A DNA stretch of 20,653 nt. Source: an uncultured Collinsella sp. GTDB lineage: Bacteria; Actinomycetota; Coriobacteriia; Coriobacteriales; Coriobacteriaceae. Every line of letters begins with the position of its first letter. Within the stretch, counting starts at the first letter, position 1. Of the stretch, positions 6,527-13,629 are shown one piece after another. Both the position numbers and the translations under genes were made by a program. The DNA lies in NCBI GenBank assembly GCA_900756945.1, contig CAAELZ010000058.1:1-20653 (forward strand), read 5' to 3'. The notes beneath the pieces are model-generated. The model saw only the letters and a program-made list of their open reading frames with translations. It was not told where the DNA came from and did no database searches.

Positions 6527-9500
6527 CTAGGCCCGCGGTACGATCGGGCGGTTAACTTTGGCTAGCATATCAGAAGCGCACGAATCGAGCGCCCAACTCC
6601 GGAAAGCCGAGAACTCCATGCGCGAACGCAAGCCCTCCAAATAGCGAATTGACCTGCTCAATTGCACACGGCCGGGGTTTTCGGCCATCGCGATGCGACG
6701 GGTGTCGTCAAACCCCGAAACGCGACAGAAACCAAGCTCTTCGAAGATTCCCAGGCCACTTTCCACCGAGCGCTCGTCGACCGGCGTGCGAGCATCGATG
6801 GCAAGGCACATCTGCGCGATGTCGATATCGCTTGCGCAGAATGAATCATCCCCGGTCTTACCGCGGTTGGAGCGCCACATGGTCTGCAGCGCACGATAGA
6901 GTGTGACGAGTTCGTCGCGCTCGGGTGCGTAGCAGTCGAGCAGGCGCTCGTTGATGCGGGCGTCGCGCGACGAATAGAGCAGGTGGATCACGGCGGGCTG
7001 TCCGTCACGACCGGCACGCCCGCTCATCTGGTTGAACTCAATGGCGCCAAACGGCATGTGGTACAGCACGACATGGCGGATATCGGGCAGATTGACACCC
7101 TCGCCAAAGGCGGAGGTCGAAACGATGCAGCTGAGGCTTCCGTCTCGGAATGCTTCCTCCACGCGGCGGCGATCGGAGCGCGCAAGCCCCGCGTTATAGA
7201 ACGCGATATGGGTTGCGCAATCGGGCACACGCTTGCGCAACGTCTTGGCGAGCGCCACGGACTGGTCGCGCGAATTGACGTAAATGACGGTCTTCTCCCC
7301 CGTCGCCACGATCGACACCAAACGGTTCTCGCGGCTCGCAAGGTCGCGGTCGTCCTCGAGCTGCAGGTTCTCGCGCACCGTCTCGTCGACCACCGTGCGA
7401 GTAATCGGCAGCATGCGGGCAAGCTCGGCCACAACCGGAGCCGTCGCGGTGGCCGTCGCAGCCATAACAACCGGGTCGCCCAGGGCTTTGAGGATATCGG
7501 GCATGTCGAGATAGGCGCTGCGGTCGCCGCCCTTGGCAAGGCCGGCGTGGTGCGCCTCATCGATAACGACAAAGCCGATGCGGCCCGAACGCGCGAAGCG
7601 GTCACGGTGGATAGATAGGAACTCGGGCGTCGTGAGCACGATACCGGTGCGGCCCGAAGCTAGGCCGGCGAACACATCATCGCGTGCGGCCTCCACGGTC
7701 TCGCCGGTCAGCACGCCAACGCCAATGCCAAGCGCTGCCATCGTCGACGAGAGGTGATAGGCCTGGTCGGCAACAAGCGCACGCAGCGGATAGACAAAGA
7801 TACTCGCACGTCCGCGAAGGACAGCCTCGCGCGCAGCATGCACATGGAAGATGAGAGACTTGCCGCGGCCCGTTCCCATAACGGCCAAGACGCTCTGGTG
7901 GTCGGCCAAGGCATCGAGCGCCTCAACCTGCGCGCGGTGCGGCTGGTTCGATCCGATCAAGCTATGGATAAGCGAGCGCGTGAGCTCGGTATAGGAAAGC
8001 TGGGCGAGCGTCTCGCGCTTACGCGACTCCAGGCGCAGGCCGGAATCCGCCGGCTGCACGCCACGACGAAGCTCGCATGCCGGATCGTCGACGCTGGGCA
8101 GCGTGGTATCGCGGACCAGAACATCCTTGATCATGAGCTTGGGCTTCACACGCCCCTGCCAATGCTCGGCAACGGCCTCGAACACCAAGTCGACAGCGCT
8201 ATCGCAGTTGATGAGCTTATCGATTTGCGGCACGCGGAACATAATGGCCGGAACACTCGCGGCGCCATCGGTCGCCACAAAGCGCATGTGCTCGCCGGTT
8301 TTGCCCACCACGGCGCGGTCGCACATCGTCACGCCCTCGGCAGCCAGCAGCGGCACCTTGTTGCCCTGGCCAAACGGCTCAAGACGGGAGATCTGCTCGA
8401 TGGTCTCGATATTCAGCTCGGAAAGGTCGACGGTGGCGGCGACCTCGTCGGTGTCTTCAAAGTCCTCGGCGGGAAGCTCCGATAGCACGGCGGAAAGGCG
8501 GCGGCGGAACTCATCGAGCTTGGATGCCTCGATGGTCACACCCACCGCACCGGCATGTCCGCCGCGACGAATCAGCAGGTCGGAACAGCGCTCGACGGCG
8601 TCAAACAGGTTAACTTTGCCCACCGAGCGACCAGAGCCGCGCGCGATACCGTCCTCGATCGAGAACAGCAGCGCCGGCACGTGATAGCGGTTGGTCAGGC
8701 GGCTCGCTACGATACCCTTGACGCCCTCGTGCCAGCCCTCGCCACCCACGACGATTGCGCGACCGCCGTCATAGGTCTCCTCGACCTTTGCCATGGCGTC
8801 GCGTGTGAGCTCCGCCTCGATCTCACGGCGCTGACGGTTGATTTCCTCGAGCTCGGCTGCCAGTGCACTTGCCTCGATAGGATCGCGGGCAAGCAGCAGG
8901 TCGAGCGCCAGCTTGGGATCAGCCATGCGGCCGGCAGCATTCAGACGAGGGATGAGCGAAAACGACAGGCCGTCGGCCGTAATGGTAGAAAGGTCGGCCT
9001 TGGCAAGTGCGGCAAGCGCGATATAGCCGGGACGGGCCGTCACGCGCATCTGCTGGATGCCCTCGGCGACCAGTGCGCGATTCTCGGGCGTGAGCGGCAT
9101 CATGTCGGACACGGTGCCCAGCGCCGCGACCTCGATCAGCGAACGCCAATACGACGGCTTGCCCAAACGCTCGCCCAGGACCTGCACCAGCTTGAGCGCC
9201 ACGCCGGCACCGGCAAGCTCGCGCGAGGGACCCTCGTCCTCGAGCTTGGGGTCGGTCAGGGGCACGCCCTGCGGCACCTGGTCGGACGGCTCGTGATGGT
9301 CCGTGACCACCAAATCGATCCCCAGGCTCTCCAGATAGGAGACCTCCTCCTTGGCGGCAATGCCGTTATCGACGGTCACGATCAGGTTGGGTTGGGCGAG
9401 CTCGTTGACGCGGTCGAGCGCCGCACGCGACAGGCCGTAGCCCTCGTCAAAGCGATGCGGAATAAACGGCGTGACGTTGGCGCCAAACGAACGTAGCGCC

Positions 9501-9814
9501 TCGGTCAACAGACAAGTCGACGTAATGCCGTCAACGTCAAAATCGCCAAAGACCGCGATGTGCTCGTGGTTGCGAATAGCGCGCTCGACGCGGTCGGCAA
9601 CGACCGCCATGCCCGGAATAATGAGTGGGTCGGCCCAGTCGCGATCGAGCGAAGGCGTCAAAAACAGCTGGCCTTCCTCGATGGATGCAATGCCGTGCGC
9701 AACCATAATGCGCGCCACCAGCCCGGGTATGCCCAGGCCAGCCGAAAGCTCCTTTTCGAGCTCGGGGTTTTGCCGAGCGACCGCCCAGCGATGCGTCGTC
9801 TTAAGCGATGACAT
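6527..9814 (-). CDS. recJ: RecJ exonuclease fused to a RecQ-like DEAD/DEAH helicase
   Basis: This 1095-residue protein has two complete catalytic modules. Residues ~1-565 are RecJ, the 5'-3' single-strand DNA exonuclease of recombination and mismatch repair: DFDVDG (91-96), VTVDNG, TDHHE (172-175), the DHHA1 domain with RRGGHAGAVG (416-425), then an OB-like region ending at VKPKLMIKDV. Residues ~605-960 are a superfamily 2 helicase: a Q-motif-like QVEAL, Walker A GTGRGKS (647-653), DEAH (752-755), ATATAT (motif III) and QMSGRAGRDG (motif VI, ~929-938). The last ~135 residues have no domain I can name. Usual RecJ proteins are about 560-800 residues, so the helicase half is the unusual part. 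I chose ATG 9814, with a GGGGGTGG element about 6 nt upstream, over the in-frame GTG 9859. The protein is cytosolic and probably co-transcribed with rel. Confidence 0.92.
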   Translation of the reverse strand: MSSLKTTHRWAVARQNPELEKELSAGLGIPGLVARIMVAHGIASIEEGQLFLTPSLDRDWADPLIIPGMAVVADRVERAIRNHEHIAVFGDFDVDGITSTCLLTEALRSFGANVTPFIPHRFDEGYGLSRAALDRVNELAQPNLIVTVDNGIAAKEEVSYLESLGIDLVVTDHHEPSDQVPQGVPLTDPKLEDEGPSRELAGAGVALKLVQVLGERLGKPSYWRSLIEVAALGTVSDMMPLTPENRALVAEGIQQMRVTARPGYIALAALAKADLSTITADGLSFSLIPRLNAAGRMADPKLALDLLLARDPIEASALAAELEEINRQRREIEAELTRDAMAKVEETYDGGRAIVVGGEGWHEGVKGIVASRLTNRYHVPALLFSIEDGIARGSGRSVGKVNLFDAVERCSDLLIRRGGHAGAVGVTIEASKLDEFRRRLSAVLSELPAEDFEDTDEVAATVDLSELNIETIEQISRLEPFGQGNKVPLLAAEGVTMCDRAVVGKTGEHMRFVATDGAASVPAIMFRVPQIDKLINCDSAVDLVFEAVAEHWQGRVKPKLMIKDVLVRDTTLPSVDDPACELRRGVQPADSGLRLESRKRETLAQLSYTELTRSLIHSLIGSNQPHRAQVEALDALADHQSVLAVMGTGRGKSLIFHVHAAREAVLRGRASIFVYPLRALVADQAYHLSSTMAALGIGVGVLTGETVEAARDDVFAGLASGRTGIVLTTPEFLSIHRDRFARSGRIGFVVIDEAHHAGLAKGGDRSAYLDMPDILKALGDPVVMAATATATAPVVAELARMLPITRTVVDETVRENLQLEDDRDLASRENRLVSIVATGEKTVIYVNSRDQSVALAKTLRKRVPDCATHIAFYNAGLARSDRRRVEEAFRDGSLSCIVSTSAFGEGVNLPDIRHVVLYHMPFGAIEFNQMSGRAGRDGQPAVIHLLYSSRDARINERLLDCYAPERDELVTLYRALQTMWRSNRGKTGDDSFCASDIDIAQMCLAIDARTPVDERSVESGLGIFEELGFCRVSGFDDTRRIAMAENPGRVQLSRSIRYLEGLRSRMEFSAFRSWALDSCASDMLAKVNRPIVPRA

Positions 9815-9866
9815 AGGCGCCCACCCCCGATAGGGGCAGGTCGCCGCGATACCTCTCACGGTTCAT
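9801..9866 (-). CDS. possible 21-codon upstream ORF overlapping the recJ start
   Basis: An ATG at 9866 opens a 21-codon frame beginning MNRERYRG that ends with TAA at 9801-9803. It therefore overlaps the chosen recJ ATG (9814) by 14 nt in another frame. AGAGGA lies about 9 nt before its ATG, a better Shine-Dalgarno sequence than recJ itself has. It could couple translation of recJ to leader translation. It has no family resemblance and may be chance. Confidence 0.3.
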   Translation of the reverse strand: MNRERYRGDLPLSGVGAYVIA

Positions 9867-9922
9867 AGCGATGAGTCCTCTGTGTATGCCCGCTTCGGCA
9901 GGCAGATCTGTTGAACGGTTTT

Positions 9923-9949
9923 ATTATACCGTGCAGCGCGGACGCACAA
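9923..9949 (-). promoter_or_regulatory. candidate promoter of the recJ-rel unit
   Basis: On the minus strand the sequence holds a consensus -10 TATAAT (9928-9923). A -35-like TTGTGC (9949-9944) lies 15 nt upstream, or GTTGTG with 16 nt spacing. This gives a leader of about 100 nt before the recJ start and about 50 nt before the small upstream ORF. The rest of the 9867-10089 gap, shared with the divergent transporter gene, shows no other clear signal. Confidence 0.55.
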
Positions 9950-10089
9950 CGTCCAGCACGCCGCGGTTTCGATAAACGAGGGCGGTAATAGCCTCGAAAT
10001 AATCGAGCGTTTCTGACGCACGGACGCATGCGAGCGTCTAGCATATCCATTCAAAACGGATTCACGAGCAAAGGGAGTCACAAGAGCAT

Positions 10090-11088
10090 ATGAAGCAATG
10101 GGTTGGACTGGGCAAGTTTCTTGCGGGGCACATGCAGGTCATCGTTCCGATTTGCGTGACGCTCGGCGTGCTCTTTCCCCGGCAGATCGGCGTGCTCAAG
10201 CCCATCGTTCCCGCCCTGTTTGCCTTTATGACGTTCCAAGGTGCGCTCAGCAACACCTTTCACCAGGTGGCCGAGGTGTTCCGCCGTCCCCTACATTTGA
10301 TTTTGGCGTTATTTGTCTCGGCCGTGCTCATCCCCATCGCGGCGTATGCCATGAGCTCACTGTTCTTTGGTTCCAACCCAAACCTTGTCTGCGGCATCGT
10401 GCTCGAGTACAGCGTACCCGTGGCAGTCACCGCCTTTATGTGGATTAGCATGTTCGGCGGCAACGGCCCGCTCGCGCTCACCATCATCCTGACGTCCTCG
10501 GTCATCTCGCCCGTGACGATTCCGCTCACGCTGAAGCTCCTGCTGGGTGCCACCGTCGCAATCGATGTTCCGGGCATGATGCAGAACATGGCCTTTATGA
10601 TCGCCATCCCTGCCGTGCTCGGCATCGTGATCAACGAGCTCACGCGCGGATGGGGACATGAGAAACTCTCCCCCGCGCTTTCGCCCGCCTGCAAGTTCAT
10701 GATGATGGGGGTCATCGCGTCCAACTCCACCGCCATGAGCGAGTACGTGTTGCACATGAATGTTGAGCGCTTGGAAGTCGCCCTCTTTATTTTGGTCTTC
10801 GCCATCAGCGGCTTTGTCGTCGGTTTTCTGGTCGCCCGTGCGTTGCACCTGCCGTATAGCGAGACGACCACCATGTGCTTTACCTGCGGCATGCGTAACA
10901 TCTCTTCGGGCGCCGTCATCGCCACGCAGTACTTTCCAGGCGAAGTCGTGTTTCCCGTCATGTGCGGAACGCTGTTTCAGCAGGTGCTCGCCTCGGTTAT
11001 CGGACATCTCTTTGAGCGACTGACCGGCGAGGAGCGCGCCGCCCAGCGCAAGCGCGTCGAGGCCGGCCGCAGCGTAATGGCGAAATAG
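10090..11088 (+). CDS. bile acid:sodium symporter (BASS) family transporter
   Basis: This 332-residue integral membrane protein has about nine to ten hydrophobic segments from residue 15 to 305. The BASS-family hallmark is CGMRNISSGAVIATQ (266-280), matching the conserved GMRN region near the sodium-binding core. A second conserved stretch is LEYSVPVAVTAFMW (105-118). Bacterial family members import bile salts, pantothenate, 2-keto acids or other organic anions with sodium, so the substrate cannot be read from sequence. The tail after residue 310 is charged and cytosolic. ATG 10090 is the first good start; an AAGGGAG lies rather far upstream (about 12 nt), so initiation may be weak. It is a single gene divergent from recJ and convergent with the GalT-like gene, whose stop is only 30 bp away. 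Confidence 0.85.
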   Translation: MKQWVGLGKFLAGHMQVIVPICVTLGVLFPRQIGVLKPIVPALFAFMTFQGALSNTFHQVAEVFRRPLHLILALFVSAVLIPIAAYAMSSLFFGSNPNLVCGIVLEYSVPVAVTAFMWISMFGGNGPLALTIILTSSVISPVTIPLTLKLLLGATVAIDVPGMMQNMAFMIAIPAVLGIVINELTRGWGHEKLSPALSPACKFMMMGVIASNSTAMSEYVLHMNVERLEVALFILVFAISGFVVGFLVARALHLPYSETTTMCFTCGMRNISSGAVIATQYFPGEVVFPVMCGTLFQQVLASVIGHLFERLTGEERAAQRKRVEAGRSVMAK

Positions 11089-11090
11089 CC

Positions 11091-11120
11091 AGCCACAGGC
11101 GCGAGGCCGAGCCTTTGGCT
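11091..11120. terminator. symmetric hairpin between convergent genes
   Basis: AGCCA (11091-11095) and AGGC (11097-11100) pair with GCCT (11111-11114) and TGGCT (11116-11120), with a single mismatch between the two stems. It fills the 30 bp between the stop codons of the transporter and GalT-like genes. No U-tract is seen on either side, so a bidirectional terminator role is only suggested by position. Confidence 0.35.
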
Positions 11121-11916
11121 ATGCAAGCGCCTCCAGGCGTGCGCGCAGACGCTCAGCATCGACATCGAGCGTCGTCTCGGCATTGACCTGGGCCAAACGA
11201 TAGCCCACAAAGTAGGGCGAAACCACCCAACGCGGCAGCGCCTTGGCAATGGTCCGACCGTCCAGGTGATAGAAGAACAGGTTGTACGACTCTGCGCGAC
11301 CGCCATGGTGTTCACGCAAAATGTAGCGCAGAACCACCTGAATCGCATCGGCAAACAGGTCTGCCTCGGCTTGGTCGTGGGCGTCGTCGCTGGCGGCGAT
11401 TCCCTGTGGGGCCGAGACGTTGACCTCAAAGAATCCCATGATGGGCTCGGTTGAGATGTTGACCGAGATTCTCCCCTGCTGCCAGACATTGATGCCTTCG
11501 AAATTGGCGGAAGTCAGCGCCGCATAGCCGTCCTCCCGTTCCAAGCCCACAATCTGCATGTGCGGATGGACGAGACTGCCGCCCGAGAGCGGACCCTTGT
11601 TCTTGTACATGAGCACACTGCGGTACTGTTGGGAATCGATCATCTGCTGCCAACAGCCCAGGGCAAACCGCATCACATGATGCAGCTCATCCGGTTCATA
11701 GGTCACCAGGTCGGCAACGTGATTGGCCGACTCGATCAATACGGTCTGACGGGTAGAGCGCAGGGTTTTGAACTTATTCTCGAGCCAAATGCAGTCACCG
11801 TCGCGCTGGATGATGTTGGCAAGCCCCTCCGTGTCGCAAAAGGGGCACGCGGTGCCGGGACGACGGTTGTCGTCGGGCTTACCGTTCGCCTGCTGAACGT
11901 CAAATACCAGCGCCAC
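11119..11916 (-). CDS. GalT/HIT-like protein (galactose-1-phosphate uridylyltransferase-related, DUF4931-like)
   Basis: This 265-residue protein carries a zinc-binding CPFC (24-27) and the histidine-triad-like motif SLVHPHMQIVGL with His117 and His119. It corresponds to the catalytic HPHxQ of galactose-1-phosphate uridylyltransferases, so a nucleotidyl-transfer or nucleotide-hydrolase reaction is likely. It is shorter than true GalT (about 350 residues) and fits the uncharacterised DUF4931 relatives better. Its substrate is unknown and I would not call it galT. The start is GTG at 11916, with TGGAGG 8 nt upstream. That site lies inside the end of the cutC gene, whose stop is 3 bp before this start, so the pair must be translated from one message. 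No signal peptide is seen. Confidence 0.8.
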   Translation of the reverse strand: MALVFDVQQANGKPDDNRRPGTACPFCDTEGLANIIQRDGDCIWLENKFKTLRSTRQTVLIESANHVADLVTYEPDELHHVMRFALGCWQQMIDSQQYRSVLMYKNKGPLSGGSLVHPHMQIVGLEREDGYAALTSANFEGINVWQQGRISVNISTEPIMGFFEVNVSAPQGIAASDDAHDQAEADLFADAIQVVLRYILREHHGGRAESYNLFFYHLDGRTIAKALPRWVVSPYFVGYRLAQVNAETTLDVDAERLRARLEALA

Positions 11917-11919
11917 GGG

Positions 11920-12597
11920 TTATACCTCCAGTGGCACGATCCTGGTGCCATGGAGCTCGGAGACGCCCAGTGCCGCCGCCACGGTATCGCGGTTGGCCGT
12001 GGAAATGCCGCCGCCGGGAAGGATGGTCAGGCGGTCTCCCGCACACTCGATAAGACGCGACAGATGCTCAAGGTTGTCCTCGATCGGCGTGCCGGCGGCA
12101 CCGCCGTGCGTCAGGATGCGCGTAACGCCGCAATCGGCGAGTGTGCCGACGGCGTCGAGCTGAGCCTCGGGCGAGAGCTGATCAAACGCCATGTGGAAGG
12201 TGATGTCGATGGGCTCACGCTTGCATTCCTCGGTCGCGCAGCCCGCGGCCATCACGAGGGCGCCCAACGTAAGCTCATCGAGCGCCCATCCGCCAGCGCA
12301 GGGCTTGCAGCAGCCAAAGACCAAGCCGTCAACGCCGGCGCTTACGGCAAGGCCCAGGTCCATCTCCATCATGCGCAGCTCGTCTTGGTTGTAATGAAAG
12401 TCACCGCCACGCGGACGAATCATGCACATCACGCGCGCATCGTGCTCGTGAGCGTAGTTGACCGTGGCGCTGATAACGCCGGCAGAAGGCGTGGTTCCAC
12501 CGACGGCGAGGTTGTCACACAGCTCAATGCGCCCCGCACCGGCATCGATAGCTGCCGGCACCCGCTCAAAGTTCTCGGCACAAAACTCATACAGCAT
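11920..12597 (-). CDS. cutC: CutC family protein
   Basis: This 225-residue TIM-barrel protein starts MLYEFCAENFERVPAAIDAGAGRIELCDNL, the CutC hallmark. Further family motifs are GGTTPS (~34-39), MIRPRGGDFHYNQDE (~60-74), DGLVFGC, and the C-terminal LTHGGAAG and ILPGGGIS. CutC was named for copper tolerance in Escherichia coli and binds Cu(I) in some species, but its real biochemical role is unsettled; its fold suggests an enzyme. ATG 12597 is preceded by GGGGG about 7 nt upstream. The frame is open for another 255 bp, but that extension has no family similarity and crosses the palindromes at 12658-12722 and 12773-12843, so it is not coding. It is the first gene of a two-gene unit with the GalT-like gene. 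Confidence 0.92.
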   Translation of the reverse strand: MLYEFCAENFERVPAAIDAGAGRIELCDNLAVGGTTPSAGVISATVNYAHEHDARVMCMIRPRGGDFHYNQDELRMMEMDLGLAVSAGVDGLVFGCCKPCAGGWALDELTLGALVMAAGCATEECKREPIDITFHMAFDQLSPEAQLDAVGTLADCGVTRILTHGGAAGTPIEDNLEHLSRLIECAGDRLTILPGGGISTANRDTVAAALGVSELHGTRIVPLEV

Positions 12598-12657
12598 AGA
12601 TAGACCCCCAAAGACAGCAGATGTTTTCCGACGGGCATTGTCACACATCCCCATGAA

Positions 12658-12722
12658 GTTGCGGTGGAATAGAGACTGTTTTGGCCTCTGAGGCTCCCAT
12701 CTAGTCCCTATTCCACCGCAAC
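12658..12722. repeat. 65 bp palindrome with nested hairpin
   Basis: GTTGCGGTGGAATAG (12658-12672) is the exact inverse of 12708-12722. After one mismatch, GACT (12674-12677) pairs with AGTC (12703-12706), and the loop holds GCCT/AGGC. The shape is that of a small non-autonomous palindromic element (REP- or MITE-like) or of a structured RNA. It lies about 60 bp upstream of the cutC start, so it could also act in its leader. Confidence 0.75.
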
Positions 12723-12772
12723 ATAAAGGGGGCAGAACCAAAGTAACGCCGCAGGCAGAGGACCGACAGCGA

Positions 12773-12872
12773 GCGGGCGCCAGAGCGAACAAATTGGCAT
12801 GAAAAGAGGGCGGCATAGACCTTCTGGTCATGCCGCCCTCTTTGAATGACAAGTTGTCGTTCTGGCGCCCGC
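12773..12872. repeat. nested palindrome enclosing a terminator
   Basis: GCGGGCGCCAGA (12773-12784) is the exact inverse of TCTGGCGCCCGC (12861-12872). These 12 bp arms enclose the terminator hairpin at 12803-12843, making a 100 bp two-tier palindrome. No gene is visible between 12598 and 12915. Confidence 0.7.
12803..12843 (-). terminator. strong terminator of the liv operon
   Basis: AAAGAGGGCGGCAT (12803-12816) pairs with ATGCCGCCCTCTTT (12830-12843) over 14 bp, with an extra GACC/GGTC inner pairing. On the minus strand the stem is followed by a short run of T. It lies 73 bp past the livF stop and upstream of cutC, so it should separate the liv operon from the cutC unit. The near-perfect symmetry means it could also stop plus-strand transcripts. 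Confidence 0.8.
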
Positions 12873-12886
12873 GCAGCGTCGACTGG

Positions 12887-12910
12887 TCCGCCGTTCGATA
12901 GAACGGCGGA
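12887..12910. other. 10 bp perfect hairpin just after livF
   Basis: TCCGCCGTTC (12887-12896), loop GATA, GAACGGCGGA (12901-12910). It lies 5 bp past the livF stop codon without a U-run. Position and stability suggest protection of the livF mRNA 3' end or cooperation with the terminator at 12803-12843. Confidence 0.55.
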
Positions 12911-12915
12911 ACCGC

Positions 12916-13629
12916 CTAACCGCCCAGGTAGGCTTTACGCACGTTGTCGTCGTGCAGGAGCTCTTGGCCGGTGCCGGTCATGGTGATCTTGCCGGTCTCG
13001 AGCACGTAGCCGCGCGTGGCGATTGAAAGCGCCATCTGGGCGTTCTGCTCGACCAGAAGCACCGTGGTACCGGCCTTGTGCAGGTCCTCGACAATCTGGA
13101 AGATCTGCTCAATCAGAATCGGCGCCAGACCCATAGAAGGCTCATCGAGCATGAGCAGCTTGGGGTTGCTCATAAGGGCGCGCCCCATAACGAGCATCTG
13201 CTGTTCGCCGCCCGAAAGGGTGCCGGCGACCTGGTGACGGCGCTCCTTAAGGCGCGGGAACTGCTCGTAGACGCGCTCAAGGCCCGGAGCCACCGTGGAC
13301 TTGGGCTGCGTGTAGGCGCCCATCTCCAGGTTCTCCTCGACCGTCATCTGCAAAAAGGCGCGACGGCCCTCGGGAACCTGGGCCAGGCCCTTGCCCACCA
13401 GTTTATCGGCAGGCGTATGGGTAATGTCCTCGCCCATAAACTTGATGGAGCCGGTCTTGGAACGCAGCAGGCCCGAGATGGTTTTAAGCGTCGTGGACTT
13501 ACCGGCGCCGTTCGCGCCGATCAGGGCCACGATCTCGCCCTCGTTGACGTTAAAGGAGATGTCCTTGATGGCGTGGATAGCGCCGTACCAGACGTTGATG
13601 TTGTAGACGGAAAGCATCGGCTCTGCCAT
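12916..13629 (-). CDS. livF: branched-chain amino acid ABC transporter ATPase LivF
   Basis: This 237-residue ATP-binding subunit energises leucine/isoleucine/valine uptake at the inner face of the membrane. It shows Walker A GANGAGKST (38-46), the Q-loop region PEGRRAFLQMTVEENL, signature LSGGEQQ (138-144), Walker B LLMLDEPSMGLAP (158-170), and LLVEQNAQMAL, where the usual switch histidine is replaced by Gln195, a normal trait of LivF. The length equals that of typical LivF. Its ATG directly follows the livG stop codon with no gap (TAA-ATG), and GGGGGAG within the end of livG serves as Shine-Dalgarno, so translation is coupled. It is the last gene of the liv operon and is followed by a hairpin and a strong terminator. 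Confidence 0.96.
   Translation of the reverse strand: MAEPMLSVYNINVWYGAIHAIKDISFNVNEGEIVALIGANGAGKSTTLKTISGLLRSKTGSIKFMGEDITHTPADKLVGKGLAQVPEGRRAFLQMTVEENLEMGAYTQPKSTVAPGLERVYEQFPRLKERRHQVAGTLSGGEQQMLVMGRALMSNPKLLMLDEPSMGLAPILIEQIFQIVEDLHKAGTTVLLVEQNAQMALSIATRGYVLETGKITMTGTGQELLHDDNVRKAYLGG

Noticed and set aside
5396..6565. 389-codon plus-strand open frame opposite rel
   Set aside because: Antisense shadow with biased composition; the rel motifs on the other strand are unmistakable.
11560..12603. 347-codon plus-strand open frame opposite cutC and the GalT-like gene
   Set aside because: Shadow of two genes with family motifs; spans their junction without any signal of its own.
12598..12852. 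N-terminal extension of CutC
   Set aside because: The frame stays open but crosses palindromes, lacks similarity to the family and would bypass the conserved MLYEFCAENFE start.
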